DNA of 64,000 bases from the NCBI GenBank assembly GCA_020436165.1, contig JAGQYI010000048.1, positions 17,919 to 81,918 on the forward strand. The letters run 5' to 3'. The DNA is from Cyclobacteriaceae bacterium. GTDB taxonomy: Bacteria; Bacteroidota; Bacteroidia; Cytophagales; Cyclobacteriaceae. Below the pieces are notes generated by a model, which worked only from the letters and a program-made list of their open reading frames with translations, had not been told where the DNA came from and did not search any database. How positions within the stretch are numbered: the first letter of the stretch is position 1; each line of letters starts with the position of its first letter. Shown piece by piece: positions 45,422 through 55,006 of this stretch. Position numbers and translations under genes: made by a program.

Positions 45422-46861
45422 CTAGAACTGAAAATAAATAAAAGATTGTTCATCAAATCTCCCAAAAAGTGTAATGAACAACAGCAAAGAAATTGAAACC
45501 AAAAAATTGTGTTTTACATTAAGTCTTATTACTCCTGAGCGCTCATAAAGAAACAATATACCCAATAGAAAAAATACACCGAAAGTTATTATATAGGCAA
45601 GCACTTCATTAAACAAATAGGGCAACTGCTTTCCATCCTTGAACAATACTATCTTTTCAAAAATTGAAAGTGCATTGTTTATAGAATCTGCCCTGAAAAA
45701 AATCCAGGCAAAGGAAACCAATAAGAAAGTAATTAATATGTTAACAATATCATTTCCTCCTGGCAGCAATTTCTTTACCTGAACTAAGTAAGAGTTGTAT
45801 TTTCTATTAGATCCTATTAAAAATGACGGTAAAAAAAATGCAGCATGAATACTTCCCCAAACAATAAATGTCCAGTTGGCTCCATGCCAAAGGCCACTCA
45901 CCAGAAATACTACGAAAATATTAAAAATAGCTCTGTTCCTTTTTACTCTGGATCCGCCTAAAGGAATGTAAACATAATCACGAAACCAGGTGGACAATGA
46001 AATATGCCATTTGCGCCAAAATTCCCCTATATTCCTTGCCAAATAAGGAAAGTCAAAATTGGTCATCAGTTGAACACCAAATAACTTGGCAATACCAATT
46101 GCCATATCCGAGTACCCACTAAAGTCGCAAAATATCTGAAAAGCAAAACCTACCGTAGCTATTGCCAGAGCCATGCCACTAAATTCAGCAAATCCTCCAT
46201 AGGCCTTATCAACAATCTGAGCGATAGAATCAGCTATCACCACCTTCTTAAACATTCCCCACAAAATAAGTTGAATACCTTTTACACTTTCATCGAATGA
46301 AAAGCTTCTCTTTTTTAGAATCTGGGGCAACAAATTAGATGCCCGTTCGATTGGCCCCGCCACAAGCTGAGGAAAGAAGGAAACAAAAGCGGCAAATCCT
46401 ATAAAATCCTTTGTAGGTTCTATCTTACCCTTGTAAATATCAATTGAATAAGACATGGTTTGAAAGGTATAAAAGGAAATTCCCACAGGTAAAATTACAT
46501 TCAACGTCCATGGATGAACGGAAAAACCGAGCTGAGAGAAAGCCTCTGCCCACGATTGAGCAAAAAAGTTAAAGTATTTAAAGAAGCCAAGCATGCCAAG
46601 ATTAAATAACATACTTACCCACAACCAAATCTTTTTTCTTTTAGCGGTGTTAGCTTTAGATATTTCAATACCAGAAATATAGTCAACCAGTGTACTTAGA
46701 AAAATAAGTGATAAGAAACGCCAGTCCCACCATCCATAAAACACATAACTTGCAATTAATAAAAGCAGGTTTTGAACCCACAACTTTTTTTTCGACAATA
46801 ACCAATAAAGGATAAAAATTGTTGGGAGAAAAATTAGGAAGGAAAGAGAGTTAAAAAGCAT
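45422..46861 (-). CDS. MBOAT-family membrane O-acyltransferase (AlgI-like)
   Basis: Polytopic membrane O-acyltransferase of 479 aa with about 10-12 helices. The conserved core includes GISFYTFQTMSYSIDIYKG, PQLVAGPIERASNLLPQ, FCDFSGYSDMAIGIAKLFG and the catalytic His326 in SGLWHGANWTF. This is the AlgI/DltB group that passes acyl groups to an exported polysaccharide. The following gene encodes an SGNH-like partner. It suggests that the polymer from this locus is O-acylated (most often acetylated). Confidence 0.9.
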   Translation of the reverse strand: MLFNSLSFLIFLPTIFILYWLLSKKKLWVQNLLLLIASYVFYGWWDWRFLSLIFLSTLVDYISGIEISKANTAKRKKIWLWVSMLFNLGMLGFFKYFNFFAQSWAEAFSQLGFSVHPWTLNVILPVGISFYTFQTMSYSIDIYKGKIEPTKDFIGFAAFVSFFPQLVAGPIERASNLLPQILKKRSFSFDESVKGIQLILWGMFKKVVIADSIAQIVDKAYGGFAEFSGMALAIATVGFAFQIFCDFSGYSDMAIGIAKLFGVQLMTNFDFPYLARNIGEFWRKWHISLSTWFRDYVYIPLGGSRVKRNRAIFNIFVVFLVSGLWHGANWTFIVWGSIHAAFFLPSFLIGSNRKYNSYLVQVKKLLPGGNDIVNILITFLLVSFAWIFFRADSINNALSIFEKIVLFKDGKQLPYLFNEVLAYIITFGVFFLLGILFLYERSGVIRLNVKHNFLVSISLLLFITLFGRFDEQSFIYFQF

Positions 46862-46870
46862 TTTTAAGTG

Positions 46871-47446
46871 TTATTCTAAAATATTATTAATGTAGCCATC
46901 AGTGGCATTTTCCTTCCTAATAATCTTTGCAGGATTACCTATAACAATTGAATTGTCAGGAACGTCCATATTGACAAAGGAGTTAGGCGCAATTAAAACA
47001 TTATCTCCGATCGATATTTTGCCAACAATAACAGAACCTGTACCGATCCAAACCTTATTTCCAATGGTCGGATGTCCTTTTAATTTTCCCCGGTTTGTTT
47101 GGCCAATGGTAGTTGAGTGGGCAATGTTACAGTTTTCACCAATTTTTGCTCTGGCGCTAATTACTATTGCTCCAAAATGACCAATAAAAAAGCCTTTTCC
47201 TATAGAAGTAATAACCGGAATTTGTATACCAAACTTATGGCTAAGTCTTCTTACAATAAGCCTGTAATAAATTCCCGGAATTGACTCTCTCTTGTACTGA
47301 GCTGCTTTCCTCAAGAAATACATGTACCTGAATCCGGGTTCCCTTTTACCTTTGAAGATACTGGTTAGACCACCATAGCGGTATAAATCCGCCCTAATAA
47401 TTTCTCTTATACTGCTTTTTGTTGTTCTAGTCATTTCAGGAAACAA
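46871..47446 (-). CDS. Serine-acetyltransferase-like hexapeptide acyltransferase
   Basis: A 191-residue left-handed beta-helix acyltransferase. The helical N-terminus (IREIIRADLYRYGG) leads to a hexapeptide repeat region with GIQIPVITSIGKGFFIGHFGAIV, ENCNIAHSTTIGQTNRGK and VWIGTGSVIVGKISIGDNV. This resembles CysE but the N-terminal domain is shorter, so in this setting it more likely acetylates a sugar or a sugar-amino acid conjugate. An ATG four codons downstream (47434) is an alternative start. Confidence 0.8.
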   Translation of the reverse strand: MFPEMTRTTKSSIREIIRADLYRYGGLTSIFKGKREPGFRYMYFLRKAAQYKRESIPGIYYRLIVRRLSHKFGIQIPVITSIGKGFFIGHFGAIVISARAKIGENCNIAHSTTIGQTNRGKLKGHPTIGNKVWIGTGSVIVGKISIGDNVLIAPNSFVNMDVPDNSIVIGNPAKIIRKENATDGYINNILE

Positions 47447-47459
47447 TCTGAACTAGCTA

Positions 47460-48473
47460 TCAATCTTTTTTTATCATCATTTCAATCATCCAGCCATAAG
47501 GGTCAAAAGCCCCTTCGCACCATTCCATTTGTTTGTTCCAATAACCTTCGCATTTGTCGTATGCATTGGCAGAAAACCCATAGCTTATTTCTACCAGTAC
47601 AGGTTTATTTTCGCCATCAAACACAAAATCGTAAGCCAAACATTGGGCATTTAACTTTTCATTAATTTCAAAGGCCATTTTTACGCATCGCTCATCGATT
47701 TCGCTTTTCGCATATCGAATGCTTCCGCTCCCTGAGGCTCTAAAATCATTTTTCCGTACCATTCTTTTCAAAGCAAATGCCTTGTCTCCAATTACGATTA
47801 TTCGTGTGTCTGAATCATTGCCGGGTATAAATTCCTGAAAGTAAATATAGCCAAACTCTTTACCCATTACTTTAGAATATGCTGGAGGAATAACCAAACG
47901 CACAGTTGCCTTTAAAACATCTAAAAAAGGAGAATAACCCTCACTGTATTTCCTAAAACGCTCCTTAAAAGCTCTCCACCGGTCAAAATTGTTAAAACCT
48001 TTTCCAAACGCCTTTTTTATTAATCTATATGCTTCCGACTTATTCCTAACCAACCTTACATTTTGCGAACCTGCCCCTCCACGAAGTTTAAACACTTTAG
48101 GATAAGAGGTTTCCTTAGCCCAGCTAAGCGCTTTATCCTTTTCATAAAAAACCCAGGATGGCGCCAGGTAGCCATTTACAGCTTCCAACAGATATTTTTG
48201 ACCCACCTTATCATCAAAATGCCATGCCGTATTAAAGTCCGGGAAAACTATTTTGCCGGTTTGTTCTAATGCAAACAGCAATTGTTTTGCAAATAAAATG
48301 TCTTTCGGGTGGCTTTGATGATGCTGCCACATCAAAATATCACAATCTGAAAGCTGTTCGATAATGTCACCGTCATAGCAATTCACCTCTTTAAAAGGGA
48401 TATTATTAGCTATACAATACTTTATCCACCTTGGATTAAAATCTGACGACCCGATGTGAAAGGCTATTTTCAT
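47460..48473 (-). CDS. RimK-like ATP-grasp ligase
   Basis: A 337-residue ATP-grasp protein. The ATP-binding lysine-rich strand is in SYPKVFKLRGGAGSQNVRL, a second strand is GYIYFQEFIPGNDSDTRIIVIG, and the metal-binding end is AYDFVFDGENKPVLVEISYGF. Enzymes of this fold join a carboxylate and an amine with ATP. It overlaps the asparagine-synthetase-like gene by 4 bp, suggesting they act together, perhaps adding an amino acid or amide to the polymer. Substrate unknown. Confidence 0.8.
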   Translation of the reverse strand: MKIAFHIGSSDFNPRWIKYCIANNIPFKEVNCYDGDIIEQLSDCDILMWQHHQSHPKDILFAKQLLFALEQTGKIVFPDFNTAWHFDDKVGQKYLLEAVNGYLAPSWVFYEKDKALSWAKETSYPKVFKLRGGAGSQNVRLVRNKSEAYRLIKKAFGKGFNNFDRWRAFKERFRKYSEGYSPFLDVLKATVRLVIPPAYSKVMGKEFGYIYFQEFIPGNDSDTRIIVIGDKAFALKRMVRKNDFRASGSGSIRYAKSEIDERCVKMAFEINEKLNAQCLAYDFVFDGENKPVLVEISYGFSANAYDKCEGYWNKQMEWCEGAFDPYGWMIEMMIKKD

Positions 48474-50365
48474 GAATCAAGGTACTGCTTTGCCCATAGT
48501 TCAAACCCCGTCATTAACCACAACCCATCCAAAGTGGATGGATTTTTCGAAATATCTGTTGACCATTTCTCAATTGGTTTAGATGCAAAAATTCCTCTTC
48601 TTTTTATTCCAGGAATCCATTCATCGCGCAATTTTTCATTGAATTCAGGGGTTTTCATAAACTCTCTGAGAGGTATACCAAATCCCATTTTTTGCCTGAA
48701 AGCAAAACTCTCAGAGAATTTTCGGCTGCCAAGTTCTTTGAGCAATAGTTTCCCTTCCAATGCTCCATTTCTTTTGCCTAACACCTTTTGAGCAGGCATA
48801 CTTAAAGCCAAATGAACCATCTCATTATCTAAAAAAGGAACTCTATTTTCAATACTATGTGCCATTGACATTTTATCCTGTCTCATTAAAAGGTCGGGTA
48901 GGTAAGTTAGTATTTCGTACTTTCTATGCTTATTCAAACCTGAATCAGAAATGGATTTGGCAAGCTGATACCTATGGCTGGTTGCCCTATCAAATTTAAA
49001 ATCAGGTTTAATTGCATTAGTTACTTCAAGGTTTGTAAATACCGAAGCCATGACCATGCGATACTCTTTGTCAGAATTATACTTCAGAAAATCCAGGACT
49101 CTTTTCCGGTTATTTTTGAGTTTACTTAAAAATAACCTTGACAGATAAGGACTTTCCTGTAATTGTGAAAACCAATTATAACCGGCCATGGTTTCATCGG
49201 CTCCTTCCCCACTTAGTAAAACAGTAACATGCTTACGTGCCTGCTGGCTCAGTAAATAAATACCAATTGTATTCGGATGGTTCAACGGGCTTTCGAAATG
49301 CCACGTAGCAGCCTCTAATTGATTGATGTAATAGTCTGGCTCCAAGACATATTTATGTGACCTAAGATTTAGTTTTTCTGCCACATAATCCACATACTTC
49401 TCTTCAGAAAAGGTTGGGTTATTAAAGGTTATTGAAATGGTTTCCAACTGACCTTTCGCAACATTTTCATTGGCAAAATAGCTTACAAGAGAAGAATCAA
49501 GGCCTCCCGATAGTTGGCAACCGAGCTTAACATCACTCATAAGTTGGCTCTGAACACTTTTTTCAAGAGTTTCTTCAATTAACTCAATGGAAGATCGTTC
49601 CGAATTTATTTCATACCCTTCATTGCGCACATCGTAAAACCTCGCCTTCTTTTGAGACCCATCGTTAGACACTCTTAAATACATCCCAGGTTCCAGGTTG
49701 TAAATACCTTTAAAAAGCGTTCGGTTAATTACATTCCTAAAAAGAAGAAATTCGTCCAGCAACTCTTCGTTGAGTTGAAAACTAAAACCAGGAATAGCTT
49801 TAAAGCTTTTTAACTCAGATGAAAATGAAAGAACATTTCCCCATTCAGTTATATACAAAGGCTTAATTCCAAACCTGTCTCTTGCCAGGTATAAAGAACC
49901 ATCATTCAGATCAAGAATAACCAAGGCAAACATGCCATTCAGAAGTTTTACGGTTTTATCAAACCCATACTCCAGATAAAGGTTTAATACCACTTCCGTA
50001 TCGCTGGTGCTTTTGAACGAATGACCTTTTTTTATCAAATCTTCTTTAAAATCGAAGGCATTGTATATCTCACCATTCATCAATAACACCACCTTCTTAT
50101 CAGCGCTTACCATAGGTTGGTGCCCATTCAGCGAAAGGTCTAGTATACTCAATCGGTTAAACCCCAAAAGGGCATTGGCCCCATTAGCAATAGGTTCTTT
50201 TGAATGATGGCTGACAACTTCAACTGCACCGGTCTTTGTATTGATACCTAAAATTCCTGAATCGTCCGGCCCACGATGTCTCTGAAGTTCCAGCATTTTC
50301 AGCATAAAACCATTGTCTTCAATGGCTTTTCCTGAAAAATCAATATAACCAGCTAATCCACACAT
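48470..50365 (-). CDS. Asparagine synthetase (glutamine-hydrolysing)-like amidotransferase
   Basis: Glutamine amidotransferase/ATP-pyrophosphatase protein of 631 aa. Cys2 (MCGLAGYID) is the glutaminase nucleophile, and the second domain has the PP-loop SGGLDSSLVSYF, then LSGEGADETMAGY. The length matches AsnB. In polysaccharide loci such proteins may amidate uronic acids rather than make asparagine (WbpS-like); the ATP-grasp and CapA-like neighbours favour that. True asparagine synthesis is not excluded. Confidence 0.87.
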   Translation of the reverse strand: MCGLAGYIDFSGKAIEDNGFMLKMLELQRHRGPDDSGILGINTKTGAVEVVSHHSKEPIANGANALLGFNRLSILDLSLNGHQPMVSADKKVVLLMNGEIYNAFDFKEDLIKKGHSFKSTSDTEVVLNLYLEYGFDKTVKLLNGMFALVILDLNDGSLYLARDRFGIKPLYITEWGNVLSFSSELKSFKAIPGFSFQLNEELLDEFLLFRNVINRTLFKGIYNLEPGMYLRVSNDGSQKKARFYDVRNEGYEINSERSSIELIEETLEKSVQSQLMSDVKLGCQLSGGLDSSLVSYFANENVAKGQLETISITFNNPTFSEEKYVDYVAEKLNLRSHKYVLEPDYYINQLEAATWHFESPLNHPNTIGIYLLSQQARKHVTVLLSGEGADETMAGYNWFSQLQESPYLSRLFLSKLKNNRKRVLDFLKYNSDKEYRMVMASVFTNLEVTNAIKPDFKFDRATSHRYQLAKSISDSGLNKHRKYEILTYLPDLLMRQDKMSMAHSIENRVPFLDNEMVHLALSMPAQKVLGKRNGALEGKLLLKELGSRKFSESFAFRQKMGFGIPLREFMKTPEFNEKLRDEWIPGIKRRGIFASKPIEKWSTDISKNPSTLDGLWLMTGFELWAKQYLDS

Positions 50366-51517
50366 TTATTTCTTACTCCATCCGGTTATTTCCTTTTCCA
50401 AAGCACTTAATAAAACGTCACGATTCGATTCGCTACGTATAAGGTTGGTTATGAGTCTTCTTTTTGTTTTTCCCAGCAAAGAAGGCAGGAAGCCCCTCTT
50501 GAACATAGATGCTAAATACTTACCGGAATAAGGTTGTATCCAGGTTCTATAAACGCCACCAATTGAATTACAATATTCTGTAAATGCCTTCTGCAATCGG
50601 TCATCATCCAGAATAATATCGTTAAGTTCCAATACCAAACTATTCAATTTCTCATATTCCTCCCCTTCAATTACCCGTATGACAGGTTCTTCATTGTTCT
50701 GTTCAATAAATGAATAGGTAAAGCCAATCGGCTGACCTTTTGTGAAGTCAAGCTGTACAAGCTGACCAAAATTCCATGGGTTATCTCTTTTACCCGGCAT
50801 ATCAAAACAGAAATTACCAATACCATAAAATATTGGGCACTGCTTGTAAACCTCGTGGCCGGAAATTGTATGAGTATGGTGGCTTATAACCGCATCAGCT
50901 CCTGCATCGACAAAAAAGTGGTACAATTCTTTGATTCTTTTACTTGGTAGATTGTAGAATTCATATCCACCATGAGCAATTACAATGGCAAAATCAGCAA
51001 CTTTTTTAGATTCGGTTATTTGCCTAAAGAGATGAACCGGCTCCATAGGATTAGTACCTGGCTGATCGCCATGGGTAGTGGACCATTCATTTTCAGTTGC
51101 GTTAATAATAGCAAAGCGAAGCCCATTTAGCTCAACAATGAGTGGTTTTGATGCCTGCTCTAAATTCATTCCTGATCCAACCCATTGGATATTATGTAAA
51201 CCTAATGCTTCAAAGGTTGAAAGCATACCTTCCTTTTCGTAATCAAAAAAATGATTATTGGCAGTTGCCACTATATCCACGCCTAAATAACTCAATATCT
51301 CTGCTGTTTCGGGCAAGCTTTTCAAATTGGGACCCGATTTAGGAATTGGCCTTCCACCTTTAATAAGTGGGCATTCCATATCTACTATTGACAATTGATT
51401 TTCAGAAAACAATTCCCTCACTTCTTCAAAAGCGGGCTTCCAATTGTTGTCTAAAAAAAGTTGTTCTATCCTGGCTTGTGGACAAAAATCACCTGCAAAG
51501 CCGATTTTTACTCCCAT
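50366..51517 (-). CDS. CapA-family protein (metallophosphoesterase-like)
   Basis: A 383-residue protein of the CapA/PgsA group, which has a calcineurin-like phosphoesterase fold and is linked to poly-gamma-glutamate or capsule export. Metal-site blocks are IGFAGDFCP, VDMECPL, VATANNHFFDYEKEG, IAHGGYEF and ISHHTHTISGHEVY. No N-terminal membrane anchor is visible, unlike PgsA, so it may be cytoplasmic. It abuts the AsnB-like gene and overlaps the deacetylase-like gene by 10 bp. Confidence 0.83.
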   Translation of the reverse strand: MGVKIGFAGDFCPQARIEQLFLDNNWKPAFEEVRELFSENQLSIVDMECPLIKGGRPIPKSGPNLKSLPETAEILSYLGVDIVATANNHFFDYEKEGMLSTFEALGLHNIQWVGSGMNLEQASKPLIVELNGLRFAIINATENEWSTTHGDQPGTNPMEPVHLFRQITESKKVADFAIVIAHGGYEFYNLPSKRIKELYHFFVDAGADAVISHHTHTISGHEVYKQCPIFYGIGNFCFDMPGKRDNPWNFGQLVQLDFTKGQPIGFTYSFIEQNNEEPVIRVIEGEEYEKLNSLVLELNDIILDDDRLQKAFTEYCNSIGGVYRTWIQPYSGKYLASMFKRGFLPSLLGKTKRRLITNLIRSESNRDVLLSALEKEITGWSKK

Positions 51518-52644
51518 GATTGTTTTTTAATAAGTTCATTGGTAGAAATAAATTCCACATCCGGCCAGCGGTCCAAAGTTCTTTCCAATACTTCTTTTAA
51601 ATCACGAATACCTCTCTCCCTGTTTTGTTTACTAATGTATCCCACATAATTGATCCTATGTGAACATATTACTGCAGGCCGGTTCCACAAGAACGCATTC
51701 TCTATTTGGGCCATACAGGAGTCTACCCAGTCCTTTGTTGGGCTCATAGAAGGTTCGAGAAAACAATTGCGAATATTGTATCGGGTTCCAAAACTGTTTT
51801 TATCCCCATAAAAATGACGCTTGGACGAATATTGATCAAATGTACCTGTGGGCTCAAGTTGGTATCTAATCCCCTGTATTATTCTTATACCATTCTCAGA
51901 AAAGCTCTTTTCCAAATCTTTATCCCAATTATAGCATGGTGCAATTATTGAATCAGACGTATAACCAAATATCTTTTCAAACAGCGCTGTTCCGTCCTTA
52001 ATTATTTCACCATGTTCCTTCATATCTTCCTTACTGTCCCAATCAAACGCTTCCATGAAACTATAGTCTTCTTTACCTGAATAAGTTGCCCCCTGGTCAA
52101 AGGAAAACAAGGTTAGTTCATCTTTTGCCTGCAACCTGTTCATCCAACGCTTCACATTGAGGTGTTCACGACCATGAAATTGCGGAAAGAAAAAACCTTC
52201 GCTTATTGCATTTTCCCAGATCGAAAATGCGTTTTGATGTTCGGGATATCTTTTTAAGGTTTCAGTAAAAGGTTCGTAAAAGTACGTTGAATAACCACTG
52301 TTCTTTATCCTCTCAAAATCAGGATTGGCAACAATAACGTTAGCCGTAATCACAGGAGTCTTTCCGTGAGCATCTCTTATTTCGGATAACATATCAAACA
52401 GAGCATTCAAGTCCTCATCTGAGGCCAATGCATCGTTTTTATAAATGCTATCCTTAATATCCATTCCTTTTTGCTCGAACCTGCGAAGAGCTTCCCTGGA
52501 AGGAGTTCGGATGGCCCCCCAATCATCAGATTCTATAATAAGGTATTTTCCCGATGCTCTGGATCCCTTAAAATTGGTTTTATGTGCGTTCCATACACCT
52601 TTCCATCTTTTAAGCAACGTAACATATTTTGAAGAATTGCTCAT
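51508..52644 (-). CDS. NodB-like polysaccharide deacetylase homologue, copy A
   Basis: A 378-residue protein with what looks like a divergent NodB/CE4-type site: IIESDDWGAIR (Asp40, Asp41) in place of TFDDG, and FHGREHLNV with His157 and His161 as the metal His-x3-His pair, then SHRINYVG near the end. No signal peptide is visible, so it probably acts in the cytoplasm on a lipid- or nucleotide-linked sugar, or is an atypical member. It is a tandem paralogue of the next gene (52641-53771), sharing these blocks and NCFLEPS, and overlaps it by 4 bp. Activity is inferred. Confidence 0.72.
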   Translation of the reverse strand: MSNSSKYVTLLKRWKGVWNAHKTNFKGSRASGKYLIIESDDWGAIRTPSREALRRFEQKGMDIKDSIYKNDALASDEDLNALFDMLSEIRDAHGKTPVITANVIVANPDFERIKNSGYSTYFYEPFTETLKRYPEHQNAFSIWENAISEGFFFPQFHGREHLNVKRWMNRLQAKDELTLFSFDQGATYSGKEDYSFMEAFDWDSKEDMKEHGEIIKDGTALFEKIFGYTSDSIIAPCYNWDKDLEKSFSENGIRIIQGIRYQLEPTGTFDQYSSKRHFYGDKNSFGTRYNIRNCFLEPSMSPTKDWVDSCMAQIENAFLWNRPAVICSHRINYVGYISKQNRERGIRDLKEVLERTLDRWPDVEFISTNELIKKQSWE

Positions 52645-53771
52645 TGATTCAGTTCCTTGTTACCTAAAATAATTTCTCCTAGTTCCGCAGATGTCATAAA
52701 TTCAATTTCAGGCCATCTCTTTGTAACCGAAGAAAGCAGATCACTCAATTGACCAATTCCACTATCACGGTTCTTAATATCCAATCCACCCACATAGTTT
52801 ACCCTATGCGAACCTATTATCGCGGGCTGTTTCCATTTAAAGGCAAATTCAATTTCCTTTAGACAACTTTCCACCCAGTTTTTCCCTTCACTGCTGGGTT
52901 CGAAAAAACAGTTACGAATAAGATAAGTTTGCCCTCTTCTGCTCCTTTGACCTAAGTAATGAAGTGATCGTTTGGTTCGACCAAGCCCAATGGATTCAAA
53001 TTGCATTTTAGCATTGGCAGTAAATTTTATACCACAATCGGTTAAAGTTCTTTCTAGGGAATTACTTAATTGACCATTAGGAGGAACAAAGAATGAGGCA
53101 TCGTAATCAAACAATTTCTTAAACAATCTTGTACCATCCTTAATTACTTCCTTGTGATATTCTACTTCTGAGACTGTTGAAGGATTAAAAGCTGCCTGAA
53201 ACGAAATGCCTTCTGCATGCATATTGTTAAAGCCCCAAACTCCCTGATCGAATGCTAATTTGGCCTGCTGATTATTTTCTTGCAGTGCACGCATCCATAC
53301 CGGAACATTTAAGTGCTCACGACCATGAAACTGGGGAATAAACACATTTTGTTCTATTCCGGTCTTCCACATAGCAAATGCATCTTTTCCTCCAGTATAT
53401 CGCTCAATTGTTTGTTCAATTGATTCATAATGGTATTCCAGAAAATCCGAATCTCTTATCGTTTCAAAATCAGGATTCGCTACAACACTTACAGCTGTAA
53501 GCACTGCCGATTTACCTCTACTGTCCTTAAATCTCAAAAGAGTATCAAATAATACAGAGAAGTCCTCGGCATTTGCAAGCGTATCGTACTTGTTATACCT
53601 ATACGAATCACCACTGTCTAAATCCAGACCAGCCTTTTTTAAACTTGCATACACTTCTTTAGAAGGCATACGAATACTGCCCCAGTCATCTGATTCTATT
53701 ACAATAATTTTTCGATCTGTTCTCCAGCCCAAAAGGCTAAAAAGTGCATTTTTTATCTGGCCAGGCTGCAA
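52641..53771 (-). CDS. NodB-like polysaccharide deacetylase homologue, copy B
   Basis: A 376-residue paralogue of the adjacent gene. Shared blocks are IVIESDDWGSIR (Asp28, Asp29), VANPDFETI, PQFHGREHLNVPVWM (His149, His153), VIKDGTRLFKKLF, RNCFFEPS and SHRVNYVGG. The N-terminus is 12 residues shorter than in copy A. Conservation of the metal-type residues in both copies argues that both are active and not one a relic. It lies 5 bp after the polymerase gene. Two copies could act on two different sugars of the repeat unit. Confidence 0.72.
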   Translation of the reverse strand: MQPGQIKNALFSLLGWRTDRKIIVIESDDWGSIRMPSKEVYASLKKAGLDLDSGDSYRYNKYDTLANAEDFSVLFDTLLRFKDSRGKSAVLTAVSVVANPDFETIRDSDFLEYHYESIEQTIERYTGGKDAFAMWKTGIEQNVFIPQFHGREHLNVPVWMRALQENNQQAKLAFDQGVWGFNNMHAEGISFQAAFNPSTVSEVEYHKEVIKDGTRLFKKLFDYDASFFVPPNGQLSNSLERTLTDCGIKFTANAKMQFESIGLGRTKRSLHYLGQRSRRGQTYLIRNCFFEPSSEGKNWVESCLKEIEFAFKWKQPAIIGSHRVNYVGGLDIKNRDSGIGQLSDLLSSVTKRWPEIEFMTSAELGEIILGNKELNQ

Positions 53772-53776
53772 AACGT

Positions 53777-55006
53777 TTACTTAATGTAGTTTATAAGCGG
53801 TGTATCTTCTTCAACAAATAATGTTGTAAGTGGATTACCAATGATTGTCATAAGACCCATGGAATCAAAGCCAACCCGTATTTCTACTATGGTATATAAT
53901 ACAAATGAAGCTATAAAGGGGATTCTTACCCACCACTTAAAGGTTGTGCGTCTTCTCATCTGAACCAAAATAAATAGAGCTGCCAGTATTGCCATATTGG
54001 CAACAGTATAAAACCTGTCCATTGATGGAATGCCATTTAGGATTGTAGTAACTGAAGACAATAACAAACCAAAAGAAAGAAGTCCTGCCAGTGTAGTATC
54101 TTCCCTTATGTCCTTCCTGTACTTAAAAAAAACAACTACCAATAAAGCTGTCAAAGCATATTTAAAAACAGTGTATCTTCCCTCCACATACCAATTTGCA
54201 TGAGTATCCTGCATTCGGGTTTCTAAATATTCCTCACTTAAATAAGATTGTGTTCTTTCTTCAAATACACTTGGTAATTGGGATGTATAAGAAGTAAAGG
54301 AATCCGGACTGACCTGATCAATAAAAAAGGAGGCAAAATAAATTATAAAAAACAGCATTATTCTGTTGCCAAGCAAAAGCTTGAATAAAAGGACAATAAG
54401 GGGTAATACAAAACTGAAATGAACAAGCAACGATAACGTACTAAATAGAATCCCTTTTACTTTTTTGCCATCATTTAAATTGAAAATTCCATAAATAAAT
54501 ACGTGCGCGGCCGTCCAAAATCTAAATCCGTTGATCTGCCAAATTGCAACGAGCAAGGCAAATAGAACAATAAAAGGAATAGCTTCAGGCTTCATTCTTT
54601 GTCTTACTCTCAAAAGAAGGTAATTGATGTTTCTTGAATAGAAAAAGCCAAATACCAAACCAAAAGTTGCAAACAAATATTTAGGTGAATTGGTAAATCT
54701 TGAAACTATAAATGAAATCAGCGGCTGAGCGATATCCACATAGCGCGTATCTTCATTATACAAATAGCCGGTAAATTCCTCAAAAGTTATGTGAGGATCT
54801 TCTGCAAGCTTTACAAAATCATTTTTATATCTGGCGGCATCTTTGCCACCTCCAATAATCACAAACGTAAGCCCATAAAATATAGTAAAAAGCCAGATCA
54901 CATTTTTTGTTTCCGGTAGCTTATAATAGAAAAAAACCCTTAAAAGCGCCAGAAATGGCATAAAAAGGAAAAGCGCCAGAGAAACTACGGTTGATCTCTT
55001 ATCCAT
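53777..55006 (-). CDS. EpsG-family / Wzy-like polysaccharide polymerase
   Basis: Polytopic inner-membrane protein of 409 aa with about 10-12 helices. The segment TFVIIGGGKDAARYKNDF, ATFGLVFGFFYSRN and the GFRFWTAAHVFIYGIFN loop fit the EpsG family, thought to polymerise lipid-linked repeat units in the periplasm. It is the only polymerase candidate in this locus and pairs with the Wzx-type flippase at 58735-60231. It overlaps the next gene by one base. Confidence 0.8.
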   Translation of the reverse strand: MDKRSTVVSLALFLFMPFLALLRVFFYYKLPETKNVIWLFTIFYGLTFVIIGGGKDAARYKNDFVKLAEDPHITFEEFTGYLYNEDTRYVDIAQPLISFIVSRFTNSPKYLFATFGLVFGFFYSRNINYLLLRVRQRMKPEAIPFIVLFALLVAIWQINGFRFWTAAHVFIYGIFNLNDGKKVKGILFSTLSLLVHFSFVLPLIVLLFKLLLGNRIMLFFIIYFASFFIDQVSPDSFTSYTSQLPSVFEERTQSYLSEEYLETRMQDTHANWYVEGRYTVFKYALTALLVVVFFKYRKDIREDTTLAGLLSFGLLLSSVTTILNGIPSMDRFYTVANMAILAALFILVQMRRRTTFKWWVRIPFIASFVLYTIVEIRVGFDSMGLMTIIGNPLTTLFVEEDTPLINYIK

